Source of the DNA: Pedobacter namyangjuensis
GTDB lineage: Bacteria > Bacteroidota > Bacteroidia > Sphingobacteriales > Sphingobacteriaceae
Direction of reading: 5' to 3'
DNA: 64,000 nt
Assembly (NCBI RefSeq): GCF_003313325.1
Contig: NZ_QMHQ01000003.1
Location: 1-64,000, forward strand
Positions 16,855-25,145 of the stretch are shown here, one piece after another (within the stretch, counting starts at the first letter, position 1; each line of letters starts with the position of its first letter). Position numbers and translations under genes: made by a program. Under the pieces are notes generated by a model. That model saw nothing but the letters and a program-made list of their open reading frames with translations, was not told where the DNA came from and did no database searches.

Positions 16855-18045
16855 ATGAACAAATCAGCTAAAAAAGACCTTTACGAAGCACCAGATTATT
16901 ATCAATTAGATGAACTTTTATCAGAAGAACATCGCCTAATTCGTTCTACAGTAAGAGATTGGGTAAAAAAAGAAGTTAGTCCGATTATTGAAGATTTTGC
17001 ACAGCGAGCTGAGTTTCCAAAACATTTAATTAAAGGTTTAGGCGAGATTGGTGCATTTGGCCCAACTATACCAGTTGAATATGGCGGTGCAGGTTTGGAT
17101 TATACAGCGTACGGTATCATTATGCAAGAAATTGAACGTGGCGATTCGGGCATTCGTTCTACGGCATCTGTACAAGGTTCTTTGGTAATGTACCCAATAT
17201 ACGCTTACGGAACCGAAGAGCAACGAAAAAAATATTTGCCAAAATTAGCCACAGGCGAATTAATGGGTTGCTTTGGGTTAACAGAACCAGATCATGGATC
17301 TAACCCTGGTGGCATGGTTACCAACATAAAAGATCAAGGCGATCATTTTTTGTTAAATGGCGCAAAAATGTGGATTTCTAATGCACCTTTTGCCGATATA
17401 GCCGTAGTTTGGGCTAAGGACGAAGAAGGAAAAATAAGAGGATTAGTTGTAGAACGTGGAATGGAAGGCTTTAGCACACCAGAAACGCATGGTAAATGGA
17501 GTTTACGTGCTTCTGCTACTGGCGAATTGGTTTTCGACAATGTTAAAGTTCCCAAGGAAAACGTTTTTCCAGATATCAGAGGACTGAAAGGGCCTTTGGG
17601 CTGTTTAAATCAAGCTAGATATGGGATTGCATGGGGTGCTTTAGGCGCAGCAATGGATTGCTACGATACGGCACTACGCTACAGCAAAGAGCGTGAACAA
17701 TTTGGCAAGCCTATTGGCGGTTTCCAATTACAGCAGAAAAAACTAGCCGAAATGATTACTGAAATTACAAAAGGCCAGTTATTGGTTTGGCGTTTAGGTG
17801 TACTTAAAAGTGAGAACAGAGCAACGGCAGAGCAAATTTCTATGGCAAAGCGTAATAGTGTAGAAATTGCCTTAGATATAGCCAGAAACGCCCGTCAGAT
17901 GTTAGGCGGAATGGGAATAACTGGAGAATATCCAATTATGCGCCACATGGCAAATCTGGAGTCGGTAGTAACTTATGAAGGAACACATGACATCCATTTA
18001 TTAATTACAGGTATGGATGTAACAGGAATTAACGCATTTAAGTAA
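16855..18045 (+). CDS. gcdH: Glutaryl-CoA dehydrogenase
   Basis: A 396-residue acyl-CoA dehydrogenase. It matches the glutaryl branch by GCFGLTEPDHGSNPGGM, KWSLRASATGELVFDNV and ARYGIAWGALGAA, and by the catalytic base Glu375 in TYEGTHDIH. The SVQGS segment with the preceding IRST supplies the conserved Arg region for the glutaryl carboxylate. The FAD enzyme oxidises and decarboxylates glutaryl-CoA to crotonyl-CoA in lysine and tryptophan breakdown. No electron-transfer flavoprotein gene is nearby. It has its own promoter and is followed by a decayed gene. Confidence 0.93.
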   Translation: MNKSAKKDLYEAPDYYQLDELLSEEHRLIRSTVRDWVKKEVSPIIEDFAQRAEFPKHLIKGLGEIGAFGPTIPVEYGGAGLDYTAYGIIMQEIERGDSGIRSTASVQGSLVMYPIYAYGTEEQRKKYLPKLATGELMGCFGLTEPDHGSNPGGMVTNIKDQGDHFLLNGAKMWISNAPFADIAVVWAKDEEGKIRGLVVERGMEGFSTPETHGKWSLRASATGELVFDNVKVPKENVFPDIRGLKGPLGCLNQARYGIAWGALGAAMDCYDTALRYSKEREQFGKPIGGFQLQQKKLAEMITEITKGQLLVWRLGVLKSENRATAEQISMAKRNSVEIALDIARNARQMLGGMGITGEYPIMRHMANLESVVTYEGTHDIHLLITGMDVTGINAFK

Positions 18046-18089
18046 GGAGCTTAATTAGGATAATTTAATAATCACCAAGATTAGGGTTA

Positions 18090-18475
18090 GATGAAACACA
18101 TCTTAAACTTGTTAAGCTATTAGTTGATTCGTTAGTTGAATTAGAACAGATTACATATAAAGTAAATGCTTGTGCATTGAAAGTTGACAGTACGTTTGGT
18201 AACGGTTTTCAAGAAATAATATACCAGAGATGCTTATCATTTAACTGAGCAAGGCTGGATTAACATTTGTTAAAGCATTACGCTAATATCGAGGTTGACA
18301 AAAGAAATAACTGATTTTATAATAGAAAACCAGTTACTAATTGAGCTAATGCCGGTGTTAATCTTGAGAGTATATATTTAGTACAAGCCAAAATTTATGC
18401 TGTTGCCAACCAATTTCCTATTGGATTATTAATTAATTTTGGAGCTACGAGTTTAAAAAATATACAACACAAATA
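18090..18475 (+). pseudogene. Decayed GxxExxY family gene
   Basis: The roughly 500-base gap after gcdH contains the remains of a GxxExxY protein. In one frame 18140-18245 reads LEQITYKVNACALKVDST then FGNGFQEIIYQRCL, the family's GxGFxExxYxxxL motif. Near 18310, in another frame, comes TDFIIENQLLIEL, the nuclease-like D...E-x-K-type strand, with the K replaced by Met. Near 18385-18475 comes QAKIYAVANQFPIGLLINFG. Stops and frameshifts separate the three blocks, so no intact protein can be made. Intact relatives are about 120-130 residues with a PD-(D/E)XK-like core and unknown function. Confidence 0.75.
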
Positions 18476-18547
18476 ATAAATACCAAAAATAAATTTAGGC
18501 TCTTACTAAGATACAATCTTATTGATCCTTAAATCCTAAAAATCCCG

Positions 18548-18928
18548 ATGAAATCTTTTAAAAAATACCTACCCCTACCCGCCCCACCTGAAGAGGTGTA
18601 TTTAGCATTAACGAAACCTTTAAGCATACAATTATGGACTGGCGCCGAAGTAGAATTTACTGAGGAAGCCGGCACCGAATTCTCTTACTGGGATGGAGAT
18701 ATTGTTGGCAAGAACATAGAATTTATACCTAATAAAAAAATTGTACAACAATGGTATTTTGGAGAAGAGGGCGAGCCGTCTATCGTAACGATAAAACTCC
18801 ATGAAGATAAAAGCGGAACATCCCTAGAATTCCATCAAACCAATATCCCTGAAGAGGATTTTGAAGATTTTAAAGCTGGTGTTGAAGAATACTTTTTAGG
18901 TGGTTTAGCAGACTTTTTTGAAGAATAA
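18548..18928 (+). CDS. SRPBCC/AHSA1-type START-like domain protein
   Basis: A 126-residue protein with the Aha1/SRPBCC arrangement: APPEEVYLALTKPLSIQLWTG, then FSYWDGDIVGKNIEF, KKIVQQWYFGEEGEPS and the C-terminal helix with WF-type residues replaced by FLGGLADFFEE. The fold forms a hydrophobic ligand pocket; the ligand is unknown. It is followed after 12 bases by a DUF1801 gene, so both are probably in one transcript. Confidence 0.8.
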   Translation: MKSFKKYLPLPAPPEEVYLALTKPLSIQLWTGAEVEFTEEAGTEFSYWDGDIVGKNIEFIPNKKIVQQWYFGEEGEPSIVTIKLHEDKSGTSLEFHQTNIPEEDFEDFKAGVEEYFLGGLADFFEE

Positions 18929-18940
18929 TAACCATTTGCA

Positions 18941-19291
18941 ATGCTTAGCGAGTTAGAGAAATTTTATCTAGAAAAAGAAACGTCGTTGCAGATTTGTTTA
19001 CTCGCTTTGCGTGATATTATTTTAAAACACAATAAGGAAATTACAGCAGAATGGAAGTATAAGCTTCCATTTTTTTATTACAAGAAGAAGATGCTCTGTT
19101 ATTTATGGATACATAAAAAATATAAAAAGCCCTATATTGGTTTTGTACTCGGTAACCTTCTACAAGACAAAGATTTACTTACAGAGAAACGAACTAAAAT
19201 GAAAATTTTACTAGTCGATACAGATCGAGATTTGCCGTTAGAAAAAATTAACAATATCTTAACGCAATCTATTTATATTTACAATAAATAA
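18941..19291 (+). CDS. DUF1801 (YdhG-like) domain protein
   Basis: A 116-residue cytosolic protein resembling the DUF1801 fold: LALRDIILKHNKEITAEWKYKLPFF near residues 22-46, then the CYLWIHKKYKKPYIGFV strand pair. The family often sits beside SRPBCC proteins, as it does here. No enzymatic role is established. Start at ATG 18941, 12 bases after the upstream stop. Confidence 0.75.
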   Translation: MLSELEKFYLEKETSLQICLLALRDIILKHNKEITAEWKYKLPFFYYKKKMLCYLWIHKKYKKPYIGFVLGNLLQDKDLLTEKRTKMKILLVDTDRDLPLEKINNILTQSIYIYNK

Positions 19292-19307
19292 ATTAATCTC
19301 CCTCTCC

Positions 19308-20096
19308 ATGTTAAATTTTCGCCCTTTACTAACTTTAGCAGTATTAGTTATTTCCCTTAGCTCATGTAGCACGCCTTCTTATTATTCGCCAGCCTTGAGC
19401 GGTAACGACATAGCCTACTTACCAAAACCTATGGAGTCTGACTCTGTAACTGTAAAAAATTATATTAGTGGCAGTATTGCCGGCCTAACCTTGCCTTATT
19501 CTAGTGGAGATGTAACTATGGGCTTTCTTAACTTTAGCAGAGGACATACGTTTAAAAACGTAAACATCGCCTATGGTGCATTTGGATTTGCCGGTGCAAC
19601 AAACTACGATGACGATTTTTACGAACGCGAAAATCCAAGCCCTGATTTTTCTGGAAAAAGCGTTTATGGCGGTGGCTTAAGAACTTCCATCGGCTATTAC
19701 GACAATGCCGGAAACGCTGAGTTTAGAATAATAAACTGGGAAAGTGCCATAGCTTTTGAAAATGGTGCTTATGCTGATTTTAGAAAGAGATTATTAGCTA
19801 TTGGAGATCCAGAAATTGTAACATCAGGAAAAACGACATTATTTACCACCGGAATTTCTTCAGAAATTATATGGCATGGCCGAAGAAATTTAAACAACCA
19901 TTATGCGTTTAAGCTCTTTTACGGTGGCACGCCTGGCTTAAACAAAAGTTTTAGAGAAGGTTTTGAACGATATAGAACATCGGGTGGAACTTTCAATTTC
20001 AGCTTTTTCATTAAGTTAAATAAACTTTACGGCATTATAGATAGTAGCGCAGCTAAAGGTGGTACTAGCCGATTAAGTTTAGGTTATTCTTTCTAG
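19308..20096 (+). CDS. Hypothetical outer-membrane lipoprotein, 262 aa
   Basis: The leader ends in a lipobox (SLSSC, Cys near residue 20). The mature part is rich in Gly, Tyr, Phe and Asn with alternating beta-type strands and ends LSLGYSF, a terminal Phe typical of outer-membrane beta-barrels. A lipidated, barrel-like surface protein is therefore likely, but I do not recognise a family. It starts 16 bases after the DUF1801 stop, so it may be the last large gene of that unit. Confidence 0.65.
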   Translation: MLNFRPLLTLAVLVISLSSCSTPSYYSPALSGNDIAYLPKPMESDSVTVKNYISGSIAGLTLPYSSGDVTMGFLNFSRGHTFKNVNIAYGAFGFAGATNYDDDFYERENPSPDFSGKSVYGGGLRTSIGYYDNAGNAEFRIINWESAIAFENGAYADFRKRLLAIGDPEIVTSGKTTLFTTGISSEIIWHGRRNLNNHYAFKLFYGGTPGLNKSFREGFERYRTSGGTFNFSFFIKLNKLYGIIDSSAAKGGTSRLSLGYSF

Positions 20097-20146
20097 CTCG
20101 AAAACTATAAGTTGAGTTCGAATGTTCTAAAACAAAACATAAGAAC

Positions 20147-20359
20147 ATGGGAAGAACAATAGGAATTATTTTAATGGTACTCGGTGTTGTACTATTAATA
20201 TGGACTGGATTTACCTATACCAAAAAAGAGAAAATTGTTGATGCCGGTCCGATACAAGTTTCTGCAGACAGAGAAAAATCAGTTAATTGGCCACCATACG
20301 CCGGTGGAATAGTTCTTATTGCTGGAGTAATTGTGTTTGTTGGATCGAAGAAGAATTGA
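20147..20359 (+). CDS. Small inner-membrane protein, 70 aa
   Basis: A 70-residue protein with two predicted membrane segments: residues 4-22 (IGIILMVLGVVLLIWTGF) and about 50-66 (AGGIVLIAGVIVFVG). They are joined by a charged loop ending in VNWPPYAGG. This two-helix layout is common in short conserved Bacteroidota proteins of unknown role, close in style to DUF3185. Starts 50 bases after the lipoprotein gene. Confidence 0.65.
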   Translation: MGRTIGIILMVLGVVLLIWTGFTYTKKEKIVDAGPIQVSADREKSVNWPPYAGGIVLIAGVIVFVGSKKN

Positions 20360-20364
20360 TTTAA

Positions 20365-20440
20365 ATTTGTCACTCTCAAGAAAGGAATCTGTAAATTAAA
20401 CTCAATTAACAGATTCTTCTCTACGTTCTGAATGACAAAT
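20365..20440. repeat. Dispersed palindromic repeat, complete copy
   Basis: Ends ATTTGTCA (20365-20372) and TGACAAAT (20433-20440) are perfectly complementary. Inner arms GAATCTGT (20385-20392) and ACAGATTC (20409-20416) are also complementary. Read on the minus strand it begins TTGTCATTCAGAACGTAGAG, close to the copies near 5600 and 39192. It sits between convergent genes and probably also stops transcription. Confidence 0.65.
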
Positions 20441-20443
20441 TCA

Positions 20444-21604
20444 TTAAACGATATCCTCGCTTGAAACTGTTGCAATAGTTTCTCTTAGGTTGTAATGAGA
20501 AGCCATCACTTCGCCATAAGCGCCAGTACTTCTAATGGCAATTAAGTCGTTTCTGAAGGTTTGCTGTAGTTCAACTTCTTTACCAAAACAATCTGTACTT
20601 TCGCAAATTGGCCCCACCACATCGTATTTAACAATACCTTCGCCAGTTGGCAAACTAATATTTTCAATTTTATGATATGCCTGGTATAAAGCCGGGCGCA
20701 TTAGCTCCGTCATTCCTGCATCCAAAATTATAAAATTCTTTTTCTTGCCATTTTTAACGTAAAGCACGCGACTGATTAACGATGCACTTTGCCCTACCAA
20801 AGCTCTTCCTAGTTCGAAATGAACTTCTTGATAAGGCTTTATTTCCAGAAAATCGGCGAAGATTTTAAAGTAAGCTTCAAAATTCGGAATCTGCTGATTT
20901 GGATTGTGATAATCGATACCTAAACCTCCTCCTACATTTAAAACCTTCACCTTAAAGCCATGATCTTCGAACCATTTTGCAAATTCGTTTACACGAATGC
21001 AAAGGTTTTTGTAAACATCTAAATTGGTAATCTGCGAGCCTATATGAAAGTGAATACCAATAAATTCCAGATTTGGCGAAAGATTTAAGACATCGGCGCA
21101 AGCTTGCATATCCCAAGAGTTTACACCAAATTTATTCTCATCTAAACCAGTCGTAATGTTAGCATGTGTGTGTGCATCAACATTTGGATTAATTCTGATG
21201 GCAATCTTTGCCACTTTCTGTTTTTTTTCAGCTAGCTCGTTAATTACAGAAAGTTCCTGTACCGACTCTACATTAAAACAGAAAATATCGTTATCCAACG
21301 CATTATTAATTTCCTTATCAGATTTACCTACACCAGCAAAAACTACTTTATCTTTTCCAAAACCCAATTCAATAGCCTTTGCCACTTCGCCACCGCTCAC
21401 ACAATCTGCACCGAAGCCAACCTTTTGTATTTGTTGTAATACTACTGGATTAAAGTTTGCCTTCATGGCATAATGCACATGAAAGTTATGGCTATCTGCA
21501 GCAGTTTTACAGGTATTTAACGTATTTTTCAATAACGCTAAATCATAATAGTAAAATGGTGTTTCTAAATTCGAAAAATGTGCTCTATCTTTATCGGAAA
21601 ACAT
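20444..21604 (-). CDS. lysA: Diaminopimelate decarboxylase
   Basis: A 386-residue PLP enzyme of alanine-racemase-like fold III. Motifs: HYAMKANFNP (PLP Lys), GADCVSGGEVAKA, GIHFHIGSQI, the phosphate loop GGGLGIDYHN, and the C-terminal CESTDCFGK plus AYGEVMAS. It decarboxylates meso-diaminopimelate to lysine, the last step of lysine synthesis. Length is slightly short but within the family. The aspartokinase gene lies upstream on the same strand, separated by 173 bases containing a short opposite-strand membrane ORF. Confidence 0.94.
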   Translation of the reverse strand: MFSDKDRAHFSNLETPFYYYDLALLKNTLNTCKTAADSHNFHVHYAMKANFNPVVLQQIQKVGFGADCVSGGEVAKAIELGFGKDKVVFAGVGKSDKEINNALDNDIFCFNVESVQELSVINELAEKKQKVAKIAIRINPNVDAHTHANITTGLDENKFGVNSWDMQACADVLNLSPNLEFIGIHFHIGSQITNLDVYKNLCIRVNEFAKWFEDHGFKVKVLNVGGGLGIDYHNPNQQIPNFEAYFKIFADFLEIKPYQEVHFELGRALVGQSASLISRVLYVKNGKKKNFIILDAGMTELMRPALYQAYHKIENISLPTGEGIVKYDVVGPICESTDCFGKEVELQQTFRNDLIAIRSTGAYGEVMASHYNLRETIATVSSEDIV

Positions 21605-21609
21605 AATCT

Positions 21610-21777
21610 TTGAAATTTCTATTTATAATCTTTTTGATTTTTTTAGCAGGCATGTATCTGCTTAACTATATTGACTACGCCAAAGGTAACATCAGCAGAA
21701 TTGAATTTGAACGCAGGATAAGGTATACGCTTATCCTTTTGCTCATTTTTATCTTTATCTACTTCTACTTTAGGTAA
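21610..21777 (+). CDS. Possible 55-aa two-helix membrane protein
   Basis: A short open frame with TTG start at 21610 and TAA at 21775-21777, or 41 residues from ATG 21652. It encodes a hydrophobic helix (FLFIIFLIFLAGMYLL), a polar loop (NYIDYAKGNISRIEFERRIR) and a second helix (TLILLLIFIFIYFYF) ending in Arg. The hydrophobic-polar-hydrophobic order and the Lys/Arg placement at the helix ends look selected. It fills the gap between lysA and aspartokinase on the opposite strand. No family recognised; it could be chance in A/T-rich DNA. Confidence 0.45.
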   Translation: MKFLFIIFLIFLAGMYLLNYIDYAKGNISRIEFERRIRYTLILLLIFIFIYFYFR

Positions 21778-23091
21778 TTATTCGAATATACGATCGTGTA
21801 AGCTTCTTAATACTTCTACTTTATTCTCGGTTCCAACAAGTAAAGAGATATTATATGCACTACCACCGTAAGAAATCATCCTTACCGGAATGTGCTTGAT
21901 AGAATCTAAAACCTTAGCCGCATAACCGTGTTTTTCGGCACCAAAATCGCCTACTACACAGATAATAGATTGATCCTTATCGATATCAACACTTCCAAAT
22001 GAGTTTAACTCTTCTAAAATTTGATCTAAGTTATCTGTAAAATCAATAGTTAGCGAAACAGCAACCTCCGACGTGGTAATCATATCAATTGGCGTTTTAT
22101 AACGCTCAAAAATCTCAAAGATCCTTCTTAAAAAACCATAGGCCAACAACATTCGGCTAGATTGAATTTTAATGGCCGTAATACCATCTTTAGCGGCGAT
22201 AGACTTAATTTTACCTTTCTCACTTTCGGTACTAATAACCGTACCTAGTGCCTTAGGTTCCATCGTATTTAAAAGACGAACCGGTATTTTATATTTTTGG
22301 GCAGGGAAAACAGATTGAGGATGCAAAATTTTAGCACCGAAATAAGCTAACTCTGCAGCTTCATCGAAAGACAAGTGCGCAATTGGTTTAGTTCCTTTTA
22401 CAATTCTTGGGTCGTTATTGTGCATTCCGTCAATGTCGGTCCAAATTTGAACTTCTTCTGCTAAAATTGCTGCACCTAACAAAGATGCCGTATAATCACT
22501 TCCGCCTCTGCGTAAATTATCTACTTCGCCAAAACTATTTCTGCAAATAAAACCTTGCGTAATAAACAAATTATTTCCTTTATTACCTTCCAATAAAGGC
22601 GTTAAATGTTTAGTAGTAAACGGAATATCGGGCTCATTATCTTCATCTATCTTCATAAAATCTAGCGCTGGCAATAACACCGAAGGCACTCCAATAGACT
22701 TTAAGTAGATATGATATAGTGTAGTTGATAACAATTCGCCCTGCGCTAAAACAACTTTATCTTCAATATTGGTAAATAAATCGTTCGCTAAAGACGCCAA
22801 AAAACCGAAATGGTAATCTACCACTTCCTGTCCTTGTTCCCTAAAGTTGCCTTCTGGTAAAAGCTCTATAACAAACTCATTATATTTTTGGTGTAACGCC
22901 TTTATAAGAGCTGTAGCTTCCTGTTTCTCTTCCTTAAGTAACTTACCAGAAATTTCTACTAAACTGTTTGTAGTACCAGACACGGCCGATAATACTACGA
23001 TTTGCTCTTCTTGCGGATTGATAATATCCAGCAATTTTTTCATGCGCTCTGGGCTACCTACAGAGGTACCACCAAATTTTAATATTTTCAT
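21778..23091 (-). CDS. Aspartate kinase (monofunctional)
   Basis: A 437-residue protein opening with KILKFGGTSVGSPERM, the aspartokinase nucleotide motif, and continuing with the kinase signature GFICRNSFGEVDNLRRGGSD and WTDIDGMHNNDP. The C-terminal 140 residues are ACT domains (SSRMLLAYGFLRRIFEIF; SIICVVGDFG). It phosphorylates aspartate in the pathway to lysine, threonine and methionine; ACT domains usually carry feedback control. There is no homoserine dehydrogenase fusion. Proximity to lysA fits a lysine-pathway pair. Confidence 0.92.
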   Translation of the reverse strand: MKILKFGGTSVGSPERMKKLLDIINPQEEQIVVLSAVSGTTNSLVEISGKLLKEEKQEATALIKALHQKYNEFVIELLPEGNFREQGQEVVDYHFGFLASLANDLFTNIEDKVVLAQGELLSTTLYHIYLKSIGVPSVLLPALDFMKIDEDNEPDIPFTTKHLTPLLEGNKGNNLFITQGFICRNSFGEVDNLRRGGSDYTASLLGAAILAEEVQIWTDIDGMHNNDPRIVKGTKPIAHLSFDEAAELAYFGAKILHPQSVFPAQKYKIPVRLLNTMEPKALGTVISTESEKGKIKSIAAKDGITAIKIQSSRMLLAYGFLRRIFEIFERYKTPIDMITTSEVAVSLTIDFTDNLDQILEELNSFGSVDIDKDQSIICVVGDFGAEKHGYAAKVLDSIKHIPVRMISYGGSAYNISLLVGTENKVEVLRSLHDRIFE

Positions 23092-23265
23092 TTTTAATTA
23101 TAGAATAGGTATTTTTCTTATTATTGTAACGGGGCGTGAAAATAACTAAAAACAGGCTAATTTCCGCCTAAATGACAAAATAAAATTCTGAATTGCTTTA
23201 CAAAAAATCTTTGGAACAATTTTAATTTTGCTTTGTATTATATAATATTTGAATCAAATTAAATC

Positions 23266-24999
23266 ATGCAATTAGAAGACTCAACCCAAAAAACTGTAGA
23301 CCAATGGCTTAACGGTAATTACGACCAAGCTACGAAAGCCGAAATTCAATCATTAATTGATAAACAAGCGAGCACCGAGCTTACCGATGCTTTTTACAGA
23401 AGTTTAGAATTTGGTACTGGCGGTTTAAGAGGCATTATGGGCGCTGGCTCTAATCGTATAAACAAGTACACTATTGGTACTGCAACCCAAGGTTTAGCGA
23501 ACTACCTAAATAAAAAATATCCTGGAGAAGAAATTAGTGTTGCAATTGCTCACGACAGCAGAAACAATTCTGATGTTTTTGCTAATGTTACTGCTGATGT
23601 TTTCTCGGCAAATGGCATTAAAGTATATTTTTTCTCGGCACTTAGACCAACTCCAGAACTTTCTTTCGCTATACGCGAGCTAGGATGTAAAAGCGGTGTA
23701 ATGTTAACTGCATCGCACAACCCTAAAGAGTACAATGGTTACAAAGCATATGGCAATGATGGCGGCCAATTTACCTCGCCAGATGATAAAATGGTGATGG
23801 ATGAAGTTGCTGCTATTAGTAGTATTGATGAGGTTAAATTTAACAGAGTTGACGATCTTGTTGAATTAATTGGCGAAGAAATTGACAATAGCTACTTAAC
23901 TAAAATTACCGCACTTTCTGTTTCGCCAGAGGCGATTGCAAGAGAGCACGATCTAAAAATTGTTTTCTCTCCTATCCACGGAACGGGAATTACCCTTGTT
24001 CCTAAAGCGCTGGAGCAATTCGGTTTTACCAACGTAACTATTGTTGAGGAGCAAAGTAAGCCTGATGGAAATTTCCCAACAGTTGTTTATCCAAACCCTG
24101 AAGAAAAAGAAGCATTAACTTTAGCACTAAAAAAGGCTGCAGAAATCGATGCCGATTTAGTTTTGGCTACAGATCCTGATGCAGATAGAGTTGGTATAGC
24201 CGTAAAAAACAACGATGGCGAATTTGTACTGCTAAACGGTAATCAAACTGGCAGTTTACTAATTAACTATCTTTTAACTGCTTGGGAAGAAAGAGGAAAA
24301 CTTACAGGAAACGAATATGTAGTATCTACCATTGTTACCACAAGTTTGATTAAAGCAATTTGCGATGCTAAAGGGGTAGAATATTTTAATACACTTACCG
24401 GCTTTAAATGGATTGGAAAGGTAATGACCGAGCTGCAAGGCAAAAAGACTTTTATTGCCGGCGGCGAAGAAAGTTACGGTTACCTAATCGGTGATTTAGT
24501 AAGAGATAAGGATGCGGTAATTTCTTGTGCATTTATTGCCGAAATGACTGCTTTTTACAAAGATAAAGGCAGTAGTTTATACCAAGCTATGATTGAAATG
24601 TACGTTGATTATGGAATGTACAAAGAAGATTTAGTTTCTATTACCAAAAAAGGAAAAACCGGAGCCGAAGAAATTAAGGCTATGATGGAACAATTTAGAA
24701 ACAATCCACCCGCTAAATTAGGTGGCTCGCCTGTAGTTACATTAAAAGATTACGAGTTAAATAAAGAAACTGACATTTCTGCCGGAACCAGTAAAGAATT
24801 AGGTTTCCCGAAATCTGATGTATTACAATTTATTACCGAAGACGGAAGTATTATCTCTGCCAGACCAAGTGGTACTGAGCCTAAAATTAAGTTCTATTGC
24901 AGTGTAAATACTCCTTTGGCATCGGCCGATGAATTTAAGGCTACAGAAGAGAAATTAAATAATAAGATTAAAACCATAATGGAAGATTTGCAGGGATAA
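23266..24999 (+). CDS. Phospho-sugar mutase (phosphoglucomutase/phosphomannomutase)
   Basis: A 577-residue alpha-D-phosphohexomutase of the long, PGM2-like type. Four signature sites are visible: the phosphoserine loop MLTASHNPKEYNGYKAYG, the metal loop ATDPDADRVG, the sugar-specificity loop GGEESYGYL and the phosphate loop RPSGTEPKIKFY. It interconverts hexose 1- and 6-phosphates in the cytoplasm. The PGM2-like length suggests glucose or pentose phosphate substrates, but this is inferred. A clear terminator follows. Confidence 0.92.
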   Translation: MQLEDSTQKTVDQWLNGNYDQATKAEIQSLIDKQASTELTDAFYRSLEFGTGGLRGIMGAGSNRINKYTIGTATQGLANYLNKKYPGEEISVAIAHDSRNNSDVFANVTADVFSANGIKVYFFSALRPTPELSFAIRELGCKSGVMLTASHNPKEYNGYKAYGNDGGQFTSPDDKMVMDEVAAISSIDEVKFNRVDDLVELIGEEIDNSYLTKITALSVSPEAIAREHDLKIVFSPIHGTGITLVPKALEQFGFTNVTIVEEQSKPDGNFPTVVYPNPEEKEALTLALKKAAEIDADLVLATDPDADRVGIAVKNNDGEFVLLNGNQTGSLLINYLLTAWEERGKLTGNEYVVSTIVTTSLIKAICDAKGVEYFNTLTGFKWIGKVMTELQGKKTFIAGGEESYGYLIGDLVRDKDAVISCAFIAEMTAFYKDKGSSLYQAMIEMYVDYGMYKEDLVSITKKGKTGAEEIKAMMEQFRNNPPAKLGGSPVVTLKDYELNKETDISAGTSKELGFPKSDVLQFITEDGSIISARPSGTEPKIKFYCSVNTPLASADEFKATEEKLNNKIKTIMEDLQG

Positions 25000-25023
25000 C
25001 TCGTTGCGATTTCATTATTAGAG

Positions 25024-25057
25024 AAAACGGTTGGTGTTAAGCACTAACCGTTTTTTT
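25024..25057 (+). terminator. Rho-independent terminator after the phosphomutase gene
   Basis: AAAACGGTTGGTG (25024-25036) and CACTAACCGTTTT (25042-25054) form a stem with a 5-base loop and one G-T pair, followed by a T run. Further right, at 25115-25134, GATACCCAAAGAATTGGGTAT forms a second small hairpin. Confidence 0.8.
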
Positions 25058-25145
25058 GTTTGTTATGTTGAGTGATCGTCTAATTGACGTAGATATTATT
25101 TCTGTCGCATTAAGATACCCAAAGAATTGGGTATGACGATTAACG

